Below are positions 20,323 to 31,925 of a DNA stretch of 64,000 nucleotides, one piece after another. Positions within the stretch are counted from its first letter, which is position 1. Each line of letters starts with the position of its first letter. This DNA comes from Chloranthus sessilifolius (lineage: Eukaryota > Streptophyta > Magnoliopsida > Chloranthales > Chloranthaceae): NCBI GenBank assembly GCA_021018995.1, contig CM037588.1:87952765-88016764 (forward strand), written 5' to 3'. The position numbers were made by a program, and so were the translations under genes. Below the pieces are notes generated by a model. That model was not told the origin of the DNA. It saw nothing but the letters and a program-made list of their open reading frames with translations, and did no database searches.

Positions 20323-22330
20323 AAAAGCAAAACTTCCATCCCTGTCATTTTAGGGAGACCATTCCTGGCTACAGCCAATGCTTGTATTCAATGCAGGTCT
20401 GGTATTATGGAAGTCTCTTTTGGAAATATGAAGGTGAAATTAAATGTTTATAATGCAGTCACACAGCCTCAATTCAGATCTGAGGAATGTTTTCTTGTTG
20501 ATCTATTGGATGAACTGGTGGAAGAGACTCTACCACAGTTTTTGAAGTGTGAAGATTTAACCACAGATTTTAAAGATGCTTTGGAAAAGTCTGAGGAAGT
20601 AAATGCTGTGTAAGGAACTCATGATCAATCAGTAAGGTTCTCTTCATGGAATCCTGCTATTCTTCCCCTTCCACAAACAGCCAAGGTACCTTTGTTACCT
20701 TCTTTTCTCAGCCCACCGGATGTAGAGCTAAAGCAGTTGCCAGAAAATTTGAAATATGTGTTTTTAGGAGACCATAAAACATTGCCTGCGATTATTTCTT
20801 CCTCCCTCACTGAGGAGCAGGAGGAAGAGCTGTTGAATGTATTGAAACAACATAAGAAAGCAATTGGCTGGACTATTGCTGATTTGGGAGGAATCAGTCC
20901 AACTGTTTGCATGCATAAAATTCATTTGGAAGAAGATGCAAAGCCTTCTAGGGAAATGCAAAGGAGGCTGAATCCTCATATGCAAGAAGTGGTCATGAAA
21001 GAGGTTGTTAAACTGTTGGATGCAAGGGTCATTTACCCCATTTCAGATTCAGCTTGGGTGGCACCTACACAGGTGGTACCTAAGAAATCTGGGATCACTG
21101 TTGCAACCTCAGATTCTGGTGAGCTTATGTCAACCAGACAAACAACTGGTTGGAGGGTCTGTATTGATTACAGAAAACTAAACATAATGACCAGAAAATA
21201 CCATTTCCCTCTTCCCTTCATTGATCAAATTTTAGATAAGCTAGTAGGAAAAGCTTATTACTGTTTTCTTGATGGTTACTCTGATTACAACCAAATTCCT
21301 GTGTATCCACATGATCAGGAAAAGACCACATTCACTTGCCCTTTTGGCACTTTTGCCTATAGGAGAATGCCTTTTGGTCTTTGAAATGCCCCTGCTACCT
21401 TTCAAAGATGCATATACTCCATTTTCTCTGATATGATTGACCTATTTATGGTGATTTTTATGGATGATTTTTCAATCTATGGAGACAGTTTTGCCTAGTG
21501 TTTACATCATCTCAAATTGGTGTTACAGAGATGTGAAGAAACCAATCTAGTTTTGAGCTGGGAGAAGATCCATTTCATGGTCACCCAAGGCATTGTCCTT
21601 GGCTATATTGTCCCACAAGGGCATTGAGGTGGACAGAGCAAAAATTGATTTAATTGCACATTTGCTACCTCCCAAAACTGTTAAACAAATCAGAAGTTTT
21701 TGGGACATGCTGGATTCTACAGAAGGTTCATTAAGGACTTCAGTAAAATAACCAAGCCTCTTTGTCATTTATTGTGCCAAGATGTCCCTTTTGTTTTCAA
21801 CAATGAATGCTTGAAGGCATTTGAATTCTTAAAAAACTGTTTGGTTTCAGCTCCAATATTATAGTCTCCAGATTATTCACTGCCTTTTGAACTGATGTGT
21901 GATGCATCAGATTATGCTTTGGGAGCTGTTCTTGGGCAGAGAAAGGATAAGCTGCCTCATGTCATAGCTTATGCCAGTAGATCAATGATTGATGCACAAC
22001 TCAATTACACAACAACTAAGAAGGAGCTGCTAGCAATTGTTTTTGCTTTAGAGTAATTCAGGTCATATGAGTTGGGTTCACAAATAGTGGTGTTCACTGA
22101 CCACTCAGCCCTGAAATACCTTCTGTCTAAGAAGGACACCAAACCAAGATTAATCAGGTGGATCCTCCTATTACAGGAGTTTGATTTACAGATCAAAGAT
22201 AAAAAGGGTGTGGAGAATGTGGTGGCTGATCACCTGTCTAGAATTTTAACTGCTGAGATTGATAGGCTGCCTATCAATGAATCTTTTCCTGATGAGCAAC
22301 TTTTTGCTATCAGTATACACACCCCTTAGT
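20323..22330 (+). pseudogene. A1 protease tail, reverse transcriptase and RNase H, decayed
   Basis: Opens with SIPVILGRPFLATANA (the strand after the protease core) and the acidic linker up to 20613. RT is open from 20692: GGISPTVCMHKIHLEED, SDSAWVAPTQVVPKKSG, RVCIDYRKLNIMTRK, FPLPFIDQILDKL and FGTFAYRRMPFGL. The catalytic box FMDD is at 21457-21468. RNase H spans about 21870-22250 with LMCDASDYALGAVLGQ, a degenerate KEL glutamate region, TDHSALKYL and VENVVADHLSRI. Breaks: TAA at 20611, TGA at 21382, TAG at 21497, a frameshift near 21700 and TAA at 22054. It would copy element RNA to DNA in the virus-like particle but is inactive. Confidence 0.85.
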
Positions 22331-23612
22331 TTGCAAACATAGTCAACTTTTTGGCTACTGAAAGAATTCCTCAATATTGGAATAAAATGGATAAAGATCT
22401 TTTCTTCTCAAAGGTTAAATATTTTATTTGGGAAGATCCTTATCTGTTTAAGATTTGTGCAGACCAAATAATAAGAAGATGTGTCCCTGAAGAAGACTTT
22501 CATAGCATACTTTCTATGTGTCATGAACAGGCCTGTGGAGGTCATTTTAGTGGAAACAAAACTGCTGCAAAGGTTTTGCAGTGTGGATTTTATTGGCCTA
22601 CACTTTTCAAAGATGCACTGCAGCACTGTAAGTCTTGTCAGAACTGCCAGAGATTGGGTAGCATTTCCAAGAGAAACTCAATGCCTTTACAGCCCATTTT
22701 GGTAGTGGAACTGTTTGACATTTGGGGGATAGACTGGGTCCCTTTCCTCCTTCCAATGGGTGTAATTTCATCTTAGTAGCTGTGGATTATGTATCCAAAT
22801 GGGTTGAAGCCACAGCCACTAAAACCAATGATCATAGAGTGGTTCTGAAATTTTTAAAGGATAACATTTTTTCCAGGTTTGGTTTTCCCAGAGCTATTAT
22901 CAGTGATGGGGGAAGCCATTTTTGTAATAAACATTTTGAAGCTTTATTGAAAAAATACCCTGTGACTCATAGAGTAGCTACTCCATATCATCTACAAACC
23001 AGTGGACAAGTGGAGATTTCCAATAGAGAAATCAAACATATACTGGAAAAGACTGTGAAGAAGGACAGAAAGGATTGGTCCTTTAAGCTGAATGATGCAT
23101 TGTGGGCATATAGGACAGCCTATAAAACTCCAATTGGCATGTCCCCATTCAGATTGGTCTTTGGCAAAGCATGCCATTTACTAGTGGAGTTAGAATATAA
23201 GGCCTTTTGGGCTATTAAAACCTTGAACATGGATCTTACTACTGCTGGTAATCACAGGAAACTGCAGCTTGAGGAGTTAGAAGAGTTGAGGATGGATGCA
23301 TACACCAATGCAAGATCTTACAAAGAGAAAGTCAAAGCCTTCCATGATAAAAATTTGTTGAGAAAAGAGTTCATAGCTGGCTCTAAGGTATGGCTATTTA
23401 ACTCAAAACTTAAGTTTTTTCCTGGAAAGCTGAGATCCAGATGGGAAGGGCCATATACTGTCATTCATGCATCACCTTCTGGGGCTGTTGAAATTTTAGA
23501 CCCAAGAGATGGGAGAATCTTGAAAGTAAATGGTCAGAGGCTCAAACCATGCATTGAAAATACTCTGGAGCCTGTGCTGACCATCTATCACCAAGAACCT
23601 CCACATGTCTAA
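22331..23612 (+). pseudogene. A1 integrase, nearly intact apart from one 4-bp deletion
   Basis: H-H-C-C finger: CHEQACGGHFSGNKTAA and CKSCQNCQ (22518-22655). Catalytic Asp residues are in GIDW (about 22726) and IISDGGSHF (22898-22924), and the catalytic Glu is in [12 protein letters not shown] (23002-23037). The GPY/F C-terminal domain is at 23430-23530 ([17 protein letters not shown]). Compared with A2 (CTAGATTTCATGGGTCCC), A1 lacks 4 bp near 22735, which shifts the frame and splits the protein. Athila integrases lack a chromodomain, as here. Confidence 0.88.
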
Positions 23613-23703
23613 TGATAAACAACTGTATCATAAGTATTTTACCAGTGCTTGTTTTATAATTTTTGCATAGTTGTGTGCTCTCTATTTTAATCTTGTGTAC
23701 ACT

Positions 23704-24006
23704 CAATTCGAGAAGTTTATAATATGTGAAAAATGAGTTCGCAAAGAAAAAATTCATTTCGAAAAGTTCAATTTTCTGTTCGAAAAGGATCTGGCCCTGT
23801 AACCAACTGATCGAAAAGAAGCTATTTGCTTTTCGAATAGTTAGTTCTTTAGCTATTTGCTTTTCGAATAGTTAGTTCTGAAGCTATTTGCTTTTCGAAT
23901 GGTACTGATGCCATTCTCACTTGTAAAAGAGGACTATTTTGAACTTTTCGAAAACTTCAAAGACACTTTGCGAAACTCATTTTAAGCATATTTAAACCCT
24001 TTCGAA
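23704..24006 (+). repeat. TTCGAA-type motif cluster upstream of the A1 accessory ORF
   Basis: At least eleven TTCGAA, TTCGAG, ATCGAAAAG or TTGCGAAA sites occur in 300 bp (23705, 23737, 23757, 23778, 23808, 23830, 23861, 23892, 23945, 23968, 24000). Three lie in 31-bp tandem repeats (AGCTATTTGCTTTTCGAATA). The full core CTTTTCGAAAAG is a 12-bp dyad. The same words fill the A1 LTR at 28806-29040 but not the 1.7 kb between. Confidence 0.85.
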
Positions 24007-24306
24007 GCAGGGGTTTCATATTTGAAAGCCTTCTGAGAACATCCTGTTTCACAAAAAACCCATTTTCGTTCCATCTCTGTGTGCTTTTAAAGTTCAGATC
24101 CCATTTGTTTCATATTTGTTCCACTAATAAAGCTTCAAGAGAGGGACATTTTACTTATGATTTTGGTGGATCTCATCAAGCGTTCAAAGAGTTCAACCAA
24201 AACCCTAGATTTCGGTATTTTTCTGTGCATTTCCTCTGTTTATCATTTGCAAATTTTGATTTGGTGTCAACATTTGTTGTGGGAGTTTTTTATACAAAGG
24301 TTTAGA

Positions 24307-26794
24307 ATGGGGAAAGCTGAAAAATCATTCGCTAAAATGTTCCAAAAATCTTCTGCTAAGAAAATTAGCAAACCGTCCAAAAAAGGAAAAACCAAAGCTT
24401 CAGCCAAGAGAAAACTTTCGATGGATAAAGCAGATAGAATTGAGAAGGGGAAGAAGGTTAGACATGAGGAACCCATCCTGGCAGCTAACCCTAGTCCTGA
24501 GCCTGAGCTCCCTCCTCTCCCTATGCATTTGGTACTGCCAAACCCATTCATTCAAGCTCAGAAGCTGATCCCAGAGCTTATCGTGGATGAAATTTTTTTC
24601 TACAACAAACCTGAATGTCAGTTATCTTTGAAATACATTAGGGATGCCTCACTGAGCAATATCTTAACCCCTCTTCCAGTAAAAATTTATCCACGAATGG
24701 TGAAATTATGGTACCAAAACATGGTAAAAGTGACAGAGAAGGATGCTGATGTCCCTACTCTTGTTATTTTCATTGATGATTGCGATTTAACTGTCACTTA
24801 TGAAGACATTGGGAATGCTTTGGGGATACCTTTTCAATACGATCCTGCTGGTCCATTGGCGCTTTTGAAATTGACCTCTTCAGAGAAATGGCTGCACATT
24901 TAACCCAAGGCATAGTTGGAACTGGACAATCCATAATGAGGAGAGATTTAGCACCTCAATTTTTGCTGATGGATTCTATTTTGAGGGGATGTTTTTATGT
25001 CACTGGGCACAATCAAGAAAGGAGGAAACCAATTTTAGAGGCTCTCTTTCATTTTTCTAAGGGGCAATTCTTTAATGCTCCTATGTTGATTTTTGAAGCC
25101 ATGGTTGATATTAGTACCAAGCTGAAAAAGGAGCAGAAATTAGCTGGAATACCATTTAGTAGGCTGATCACAGCCCTACTAAGAGCCAAATTTGACATTG
25201 ATGAGCAAAAACCATTTGAAGTTATATCTCCTCATGCTTTTGGGAAAAAGGCTTGAACTACAAGTCAAGCAATGTTGAATAGAATGAGGGAGGAAGTGGA
25301 GCCTGCCCCTGCAGCTGCTAGTGAACCTGCCATCACGAACCGCCTCTCACATACCTTAGAACCCGCTTTGCAGGACTCGACGTGTGACCAGCTCTTTAGC
25401 TGCACCTATTTTACCTACAGCCGACATTGAGCAAGTTGTCCTTCCTGTGGTGACCAGCTCTTCAGCTGCACCCCTTCTTGAAGAAATTGTCATCTTACCT
25501 ACCTCACCTAGCCCAACTCCTATGCTTGCACCAATTCAAGCAATCCCATCTCCCATAACCAACATAATCCCCGTTGCAGATTCCTCCTCTACACCATCTA
25601 CTCCAGCCATACTCACACCACCAATTTCTCCTAACAATGACCAAGATTTGGCCCAAGATTTTGTTGAACCATCTCAAAGCACCCCCCTTCTCCAAAGCTT
25701 CTCAGGTTCACCTGCTCATTTAACTCATACACCTGAAATAACTCATACCCAAACTAAACCTGAGATATTCACTACAGAGGCCTATTCATCACTGATGGGA
25801 TCTATTTTAGAGAATATTGGGCTTGAATCTGTCCCTATACCTGACACTCCTCATTTCACTCATTTAGCTACTTCACCCTTTACAACCATTTCACCCATTG
25901 CACATCAACCATCCACTTCAGTTTTACCAGCTGCTACTATGCATACCACACCCACACCTGAATCAATTAGCCAAATATTTACCTTTCTCCAATCCATCCA
26001 AGCCCAACTCTGAGATCAACACGCATAATCGATGCATGACCAATGCCCTTCTCCAAACCTTAGCCTCCACATCCCACACAACTACCTTAGCCACTGTACC
26101 TGCTGTTGATGACCATGCTACCCAAACCGGACCTGAGGTAGTATTGGTTGATCCACCCACCCTCACCACTACTGACCATGCTACCCAAACAGAACCTGAG
26201 GTAGTTCTTATTGAGTCCCCTTCACCTCTCCTCATTTTTTTTTATCAAGCCACTCAGATTGACCCTGAGGTCATTCTTTTGGACCCCTCTTCTCCCACTC
26301 CCACAGCTGGGATACCTTTGGTCCCCTACCATTCCATCCCCATTCCCAGATTTGCCTCTCTCAAAAAGGCTATGGAAGAGAATCCATATATCTGTCGAGA
26401 TGTCCTCAAGGGGTTAGCTGATTTGCAAGCTTACATTAGAACCCCTTATGAAAACCAGATTCGGAAATTGGAGTTATTCATGAAATTTGAGAGAGAGAAG
26501 ATGCAGGACCTGCTGGGTCAAACTTTTCAGATGGTTAGGAGTGAGCAGCACAAGGTGACCATGTTGCAAGCACAGCTTGAACAGGAAAAATTGAGGACTA
26601 CTAGACTTGAAAAGTATATTGGCCTCACCAAAAAGATCAAAGCTGAGGAATACACCGAGCTGCAAGCCACAATCCAGGAGAAGGCCAAATCGAGTTCAGA
26701 CTCCAATACTGATTCTAGTTCTGACTCTGACAGTGACTCCAGTTCTGATCCCATTGAACCAACTTATGATACAGACTTTGACCCCAGCTATTAG
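24307..26794 (+). pseudogene. A1 accessory ORF ('env-like' of Athila), probably a nuclear coiled-coil protein
   Basis: Start ATG at 24307 (MGKAEKSFAKMFQK), conserved in A2 at 41071. Order: a very basic, NLS-rich N-terminus (KKISKPSKKGKTKASAKRK); a globular core with VKLWYQNMVKV, VIFIDDCDLTVTYEDIGNAL, MRRDLAPQFLL and GHNQERRKPILEALF; a long Pro/Ser/Thr linker with three ATQT-type repeats (26117, 26180, 26249); a coiled coil (26440-26670); and an acidic Ser/Asp tail ending FDPSY. It has no signal peptide, transmembrane segment or glycoprotein pattern, so the label 'env' is not supported by the sequence. Breaks: a frameshift near 24870, TGA for Trp at 25254 and frameshifts at 25260-25400 and 25950-26030. 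Confidence 0.8.
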
Positions 26795-28528
26795 AATACA
26801 TTGTACATTTTTTTTTTTGGGTCTATAATATAAAATTTTGGTTTTGTGTTAATGCATTGTACATACATTGTGCATTTCTTTTCTTTTTTCTTGTCATTAT
26901 GATTTCTGATTGCTTGTTTCTTTTTTTTGCTAATACACTTCAGACCAGTGCGGACCCTGCTCACCATAGGTTTGGGGGTGTGGCAGAAATGCTAATAATT
27001 GAGTTAACATTAATGCATCTGATCATCAGTAGAATTTTTGAAAATAAAGTGATTTCACACCTAAAAAATGAGGAAGTTAAAACTTTTAAAACTGATTTTT
27101 AGTGTAATTCCAATACTTTCATGAAGGGAATGTCAGAAAATTTTCAAAATAAAAAATTGATGTTTTAGTAAACCTAAAAGGAGAGAAAACAGTGATGATA
27201 TACCTCAGGAATTTGATAGAAAACTGCACCTAGTGAGACTAGGGCCTGAAATGTATTCTTTGGAGATATGATTTGGCAATTTTTTCTGCTCTAGGGACTG
27301 TTTGAACCTGCTTACTATCACTAGAAGTGACACATATTCAAATTGAAATAACTTGACAACAATCATGATATTAAAGGCATGATGTAAGGCCTCCTTTTGG
27401 ACAATTTGAACTTCAAAAAGCCCCACCTATTGAAACTGCCTTTGATACACACCAGTTGAGCCTTATAAACCCAAGATTTCTTTGTAACCTCATCAACCTC
27501 ATTGAGCCTAACCCTCACTCTAAAAATTCAGAAGGTAAAGGAAAGGAAGCTGAAGAAAGGAGAGTTGGGTAACAGATTGGTAAAAGAAGAAGAAAAATAA
27601 TTGAAGGCAATGATGCATCAACAAAAGAAATGTTGCACTCCAGTCAATGTTGCTTCGAAAAGAAAAAAAAAAAAAAGTCAGAAAAAGTCATTTCATTGGG
27701 AATTTGAAAAAGAAAGAGAAAAAGATGGCCACTTTGGCTCTGAAAATTCAAAGAAGAAGATGAAATTGTGCTGAAATAAAGAAGATGTGTCTACCACATC
27801 CTTACCTTGACTGACTTCTCAATTCTGAATTCCATTCCACCTCTTTATTCTCGATAAAGTTCACTCATAAGCCACAGTACCACCCAAGTTAAAGTCCTTA
27901 CTGATCAATGATGGATTGAGCTGTCACATGGAGATAAGGATTTGTGTAATCTATGGTGAAAAGAGCAGTGAATTCAGAACTAAAAAGCAAAGCCCATGCT
28001 CCTGCTTACAATCCTATTTGAGGACTGTGATTGCTCTTGAGCTGTGTGAAATAGTGCAACCCTCATATTTGCATGGTGAGTGAAAACCCTGGTGAGAGTT
28101 GAGTTTGAAATCAAATTATTTGAGGTAACATCATAAACTAAATTTTCAACTAGAAGGCAAGCTTTTCATTAATTTTTCTTATAAAAACCTTTTGACAACA
28201 ACTGAGTGAATGATAAAGGAATTACAGCTGAATTTTAGTTTTAAACTAATGTTTTCCTGGAGATCTTTTTACAGCTTGACTAATGCAGGTGTGAATAACC
28301 TGACTAGATAAAAGTCTGCTTTAACGGAACTGCATTGATATTAATTGATTTATTGGAGAAGTTTGTGGGTACCTTCACTGAAAACCTTCAGGAGACTTCA
28401 CTCCTCCACTAGGGATCACCTAGGGGTTTAAAAGGCTTGTTGCATATGCTAAATGCAACTGTGTTCCCTACAAAAGTGGCTTTTTATTCTGTTTTTAATT
28501 TTGTCTATGCTCAAGGACTAGCAAAACT
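26795..28528 (+). other. A1 non-coding 3' internal region
   Basis: About 1.7 kb without an ORF, starting with T-rich sequence and an internal polypurine tract (26967-26982). The rest is colinear with A0 2937-4479 and A2 43720-45276. Landmarks are a purine run (27655-27735), GATGGATTGAGCTGTCACATG (27910) and CTAGGGATCACCTAGGGG (28409). Confidence 0.7.
26967..26982 (+). promoter_or_regulatory. Internal polypurine tract (A1)
   Basis: ATAGGTTTGGGGGTGT lies 1562 bp upstream of the 3' tract TTAGGTTTGGGGGTG, preceded by the conserved GTGCGGACCCTGCTC. Confidence 0.65.
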
Positions 28529-28542
28529 TAGGTTTGGGGGTG
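28529..28542 (+). promoter_or_regulatory. 3' polypurine tract (A1)
   Basis: TAGGTTTGGGGGTG directly precedes LTR start TGTTGAGAAC. Confidence 0.85.
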
Positions 28543-28805
28543 TGTTGAGAACTAGAAAATACCATTTTCCACCCTTTAACCTGGGCCTTGATAGACCCTT
28601 GAGAGAACTAAATAAGTGTTTTAAGTGCTTATGTTAAAGCTAACAATAAAGACAGGCTTAACCATGAAAGCAGCCTAAAAGTTCCAAAAAGATGATAATC
28701 CATGTTGATCCAAAGGAAGAAAGAGAAGGGACAACCTCACTAGCTGTCAAAATGCCTGAACTGAAGAGGCAAAGACCTGGTCTCAACCCAGAAAAGAAAT
28801 GTGGA

Positions 28806-29040
28806 GCAATTCGAACAGAAGAGTGCACTATAGAGTGCTTTTCGAAAGGAATCTGAACATTTCGAAAAGAACCCGAACTCTGCGAAAAGAACTAAAAGCT
28901 CCAGGCTGAGTTTTCGAAGAGTACCTGAACTCTTTGAAAGGATGTTTGACCTATTCGAAAAGAAGAGAACTCTTTGCGAACAGAACCTGAACTTTGCGAA
29001 AAGAGCTTCAGAAGTCACAGTACCTTGCGAAAAGTTCCCT
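28806..29040 (+). repeat. TTCGAA-type motif cluster in A1 LTR
   Basis: Sites ATTCGAAC, TTTTCGAAAGG, ATTTCGAAAAG, CTGCGAAAAG, TTTTCGAAGAG, TATTCGAAAAG, TTGCGAACAG, TTTGCGAAAAG and CTTGCGAAAAG lie at about 20-30 bp intervals, upstream of TATA. Confidence 0.85.
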
Positions 29041-29855
29041 AAACTATGTGAAATGGTATTCTGGAGATTCCTAGCATCTGCAAGGGTATTTTAGTAATCT
29101 TTTGCACAAGCCCCAATGCATTTAAAAACTCAGGAACATTTCGAAAGATTCTGAGCAAGAACCAAAGGCATATTCCACCCCATGTGAACACCCAAAGATG
29201 AAATTACTTGGCGAGAACTTCTAGAAGTTCCAACAGATTTTTAAATTTCCTAACTAAATTAATGCCTCTGTTTCCTGATTGACTGAACCAGATCAAGCAG
29301 TTCTGATTGGCCAGAACAGATCTGGATCCTGGTGCTTGACTCCTATTGGCTGATATGGATCTAACCAATTCTGATTGGTTGATGCACATCTGAGATGGAC
29401 TTGGGAAAAACTATAAATAGATTAACTATTTGCCCAATTTGGGTATCCAGATTTTGAGTTTTATTTCTATTGCCTCATTTCCATTTCAGATAGCTTGTTT
29501 GAAATTTCTGTAATAGCCTAGCTTTTATTTGTAACTGAGAGCTGTGAGATGTCTCTGTACTTCACGTGAGAATTATATTCAAGACTACAAATCCGAGAGC
29601 TGTTTAAGCTGTGCTCTGTAATTGTAATGGTGAATTTGAAAAGATTGCTGTGAACTGTACGTTCTCAATTGGATTCGTGTTGAGGGTTCCCTGTGATCTC
29701 CTTATTGCACTAGGCTCCTTTAGATTTACTATTTTTCAAGTAATTTCCCTTGATTCATTATCCCTGTGGGAATTAGTGTTTGTAACCTAATCTTTCACAG
29801 CATTTGTATTGGTATTTCTTGTTCTGAATTGAGGGTTTAGATTAAAGACTATTGG

Positions 29856-29887
29856 ATGGTCTGTGTCCATTGAAGTGGACATACCAT
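29856..29887 (+). other. Conserved covarying LTR hairpin (A1)
   Basis: Arms ATGGTCTGT / ACATACCAT (one mismatch), bulge GT, CCA / TGG, loop TTGAAG, followed by ATAGCC. It lies 445 bp downstream of the TATA box and so in the transcribed R-U5 part. Confidence 0.75.
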
Positions 29888-30409
29888 AGCCATAAGTTTA
29901 ACTCTAATCCTTGAGTTAGATTATTTCCTCTTGCATCTGTGCTTGTAGCCAGATGAAGATTGGATCATCTCTCATTTGATCTACATTTATTCTCATTGTG
30001 TTTCAAGAACCAAATCAAAGTTAGATATTATTTCTCCATTCTTATTAATTTACATCAAAATCTCCCCAACTCAGATCTGGATCACTTAGTGTAATCTTTA
30101 CTTTTATCATTTAGTTAAAGTGACAAATTCAACCTCCCATCTTATGTGCTTTGTAGATAGGATCAGAGGCCAGATCTGGTAGCTCAGATCTGGAGGTTTA
30201 TCTTACATTTTAAATAAATTCTCTGTGGACGATCTTTTACTCACTTACATTTAAAACTTGCTACAATTGGCCCTGATCTTGCAGGCTAATTTACTTCTCT
30301 CGGTGCTGATATTTCTTTATTCCTTTTAATTTTCCAAATTCAATATAATTCATCATTTGCAAATCGGTTTTCAAAATACAAATAAATCATGCACACTCAT
30401 AATTAAGCA

Positions 30410-30660
30410 ATAGCCCTTGGGGTTTGTGGGCCTGGCCCACTGGGTTTTGAGGGGTATGGGCCATGGGCCATTGGTGGGTTTAGGCCATGGGCCCTTGGGT
30501 ATGGGTGATGGGTGTTGGGCCATTGGGCCTTGGAGATCATGGGTGATGGGGTGTTGGGCCATTGGGCCTTGGAGATCATGGGTGGTGGGGTTTTGGGCCA
30601 ATGGGCCTTGGTGAATGGTGGGAATTTTGGCCAATGGGTGTTAGGGCATGTGGGAGATGG
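30410..30660 (-). pseudogene. Inverted proline-rich gag segment of T1
   Basis: The + strand is G-rich (GGGCCATTGGGCCTTGG repeats, 39-bp period at 30513, 30552 and 30591), whereas gag of T2 in the equivalent place is C-rich on the + strand (51290-51530). On the minus strand it reads as a Pro/Gly repeat protein (QGPMAQHP, PKGPWPKP), like the GPSPSPSDPGP repeats of T2. The left boundary coincides with the A1 LTR end. An inversion accompanying the A1-associated deletion is the simplest reading. Confidence 0.5.
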
Positions 30661-31925
30661 GGGTTTGGATGGTCCGATAATTCCCCAAAAATTTCACCCA
30701 CCCCCAACCTTCACAACTGGATCAAACCCATGCCATACCTCAGACCCAATTTTCTCATGGCCCCATACCCCAAGACCATCTCTAAACCTTCCCTCATGTC
30801 TAATGGCCTCATCAGGCCCCACCCCTAAACCAAACTACCACTCACCCCATCACCCCACAACACTTCCCTTACACCCAAGGGGCTCACCCAACCCACATCC
30901 AGTCCAATCCCATCCAGTCCATACATCAACATGAAAATCTCATCCTCACTGCACCTTATGTAGACCAGCAGTATGAGGAGGATGAGATCAGAAATAGTGG
31001 GGCCTATGCCGAGGCAGTAACCAATGTCAATCCTCCACCTATAATTACCCCACCCTTGGCAGCCCAAAGTGAGTCCAGGCTAATAATTGAGAAGACAGCC
31101 CCCATGTCCAAGGATTTGGAACAGCTGAAAGAACAGTTGCATAAAATCCAATAGCAATTATAGAAGATGGGTGGTGCTGAAATCCATGCCACAGACGTCA
31201 CAGATTTATGCCTGCTCGCCGAGGTCCCCTTGCCCCCCAAATTTAAAATGCTAGTATTCGACAAGTACAGTGGCACAGGCAATCCTATTGCACACCTCAA
31301 GTCCTATTGTGAGGATATGTGCCAATACGGGGGGGATGAGAGACTGGTAATAAAAGTCTTCCAGAAGAGTCTAACAGGTCCGGCCCTGAGGTAGTTCACA
31401 TCCATAGAACCCTCCATGATGAAGACGTGGAAAGATTTGACCCACTTGTTCCAAGAACAATATGTCTATAATGTAGACATTGAACCATGTAAGTCAGACT
31501 TGGCCCGCTTAAGCCATAACCCGAATGAGACCTTCAGCGACTATTTGATACGCTGGAGAGCACTGGTAGCTCAAGTCAAAAATAGGATACCTGACAATGA
31601 GCAGATCGAAATAATTTTAAAAAACACTCTGCCAGTGATCTCAGACTTCTTGGTGTACCAACAGCAGTCCAGCTTTGCTGATCTGGTAAGAAATGCTAAT
31701 AGATGCGAGGACGTGATCAGGGAAGGTCGCTTGAATAAAAATGTACCAAGCGGAACTAGTGGGGTCAGGAGGTTTTCAGCCCAGAGGAACGATAAGAGAA
31801 TCGGGGTCAACGTTCAGAATGTCACCAATACCACGCCCAATAATAACGTAACCCTGTTCCAATTTCAAGCAGCGCAACCAGCTCCTGTCAGGACAGGGCT
31901 AGTACAGAGAGCCGAGAATGGGTAG
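30661..31925 (+). pseudogene. T1 gag, proline-rich part and capsid core
   Basis: The proline-rich start (30680-30935) leads into YEEDEIRNSGA, equivalent to T2 YEDEIRNNGG. The capsid core follows from 31167: KFKMLVFDKYSGTGNPIAHL, CEDMCQYGGDERLVIKVFQK, FQEQYVYNVDIEPCKSDLAR and QQQSSFADLVRNANRCEDVI. These are the hallmarks of Tat-lineage Gag. Breaks: TAG stops at about 31153 and 31162 just before the core, TAG for Trp at 31392 and a TAG at 31923. Confidence 0.8.

Larger units (their letters stand above)
20323..30409 (+). mobile_element. A1: Athila-type element, 5' LTR and gag lost
   Basis: A1 carries protease tail, RT, RNase H, integrase, motif cluster, accessory ORF, non-coding region, polypurine tract and a complete 3' LTR. 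It is colinear with A2 from 37081 onward. The left end starts in the middle of the protease-RT linker and is fused to T1 gag, so the 5' LTR, PBS, gag and most of the protease were deleted. The right end (30409) abuts an inverted piece of T1 gag. Confidence 0.85.
28543..30409 (+). repeat. A1 3' LTR (1867 bp)
   Basis: Begins TGTTGAGAACTAGAAAATAC and ends ...AATTAAGCA. It contains the TTCGAA cluster (28806-29040), CCAAT-type GATTGG boxes, a TATA box CTATAAATAG (29411-29420) and the covarying hairpin (29856-29887). It is clearly related to, but distinct from, the A2 LTR, so A1 and A2 are separate insertions. Confidence 0.88.

Noticed and set aside
20006..20323. 105-aa minus-strand Gly/Met-rich ORF
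   Set aside because: Complement of the Pro/Ser-rich gag N-terminus of T1; composition shadow only.
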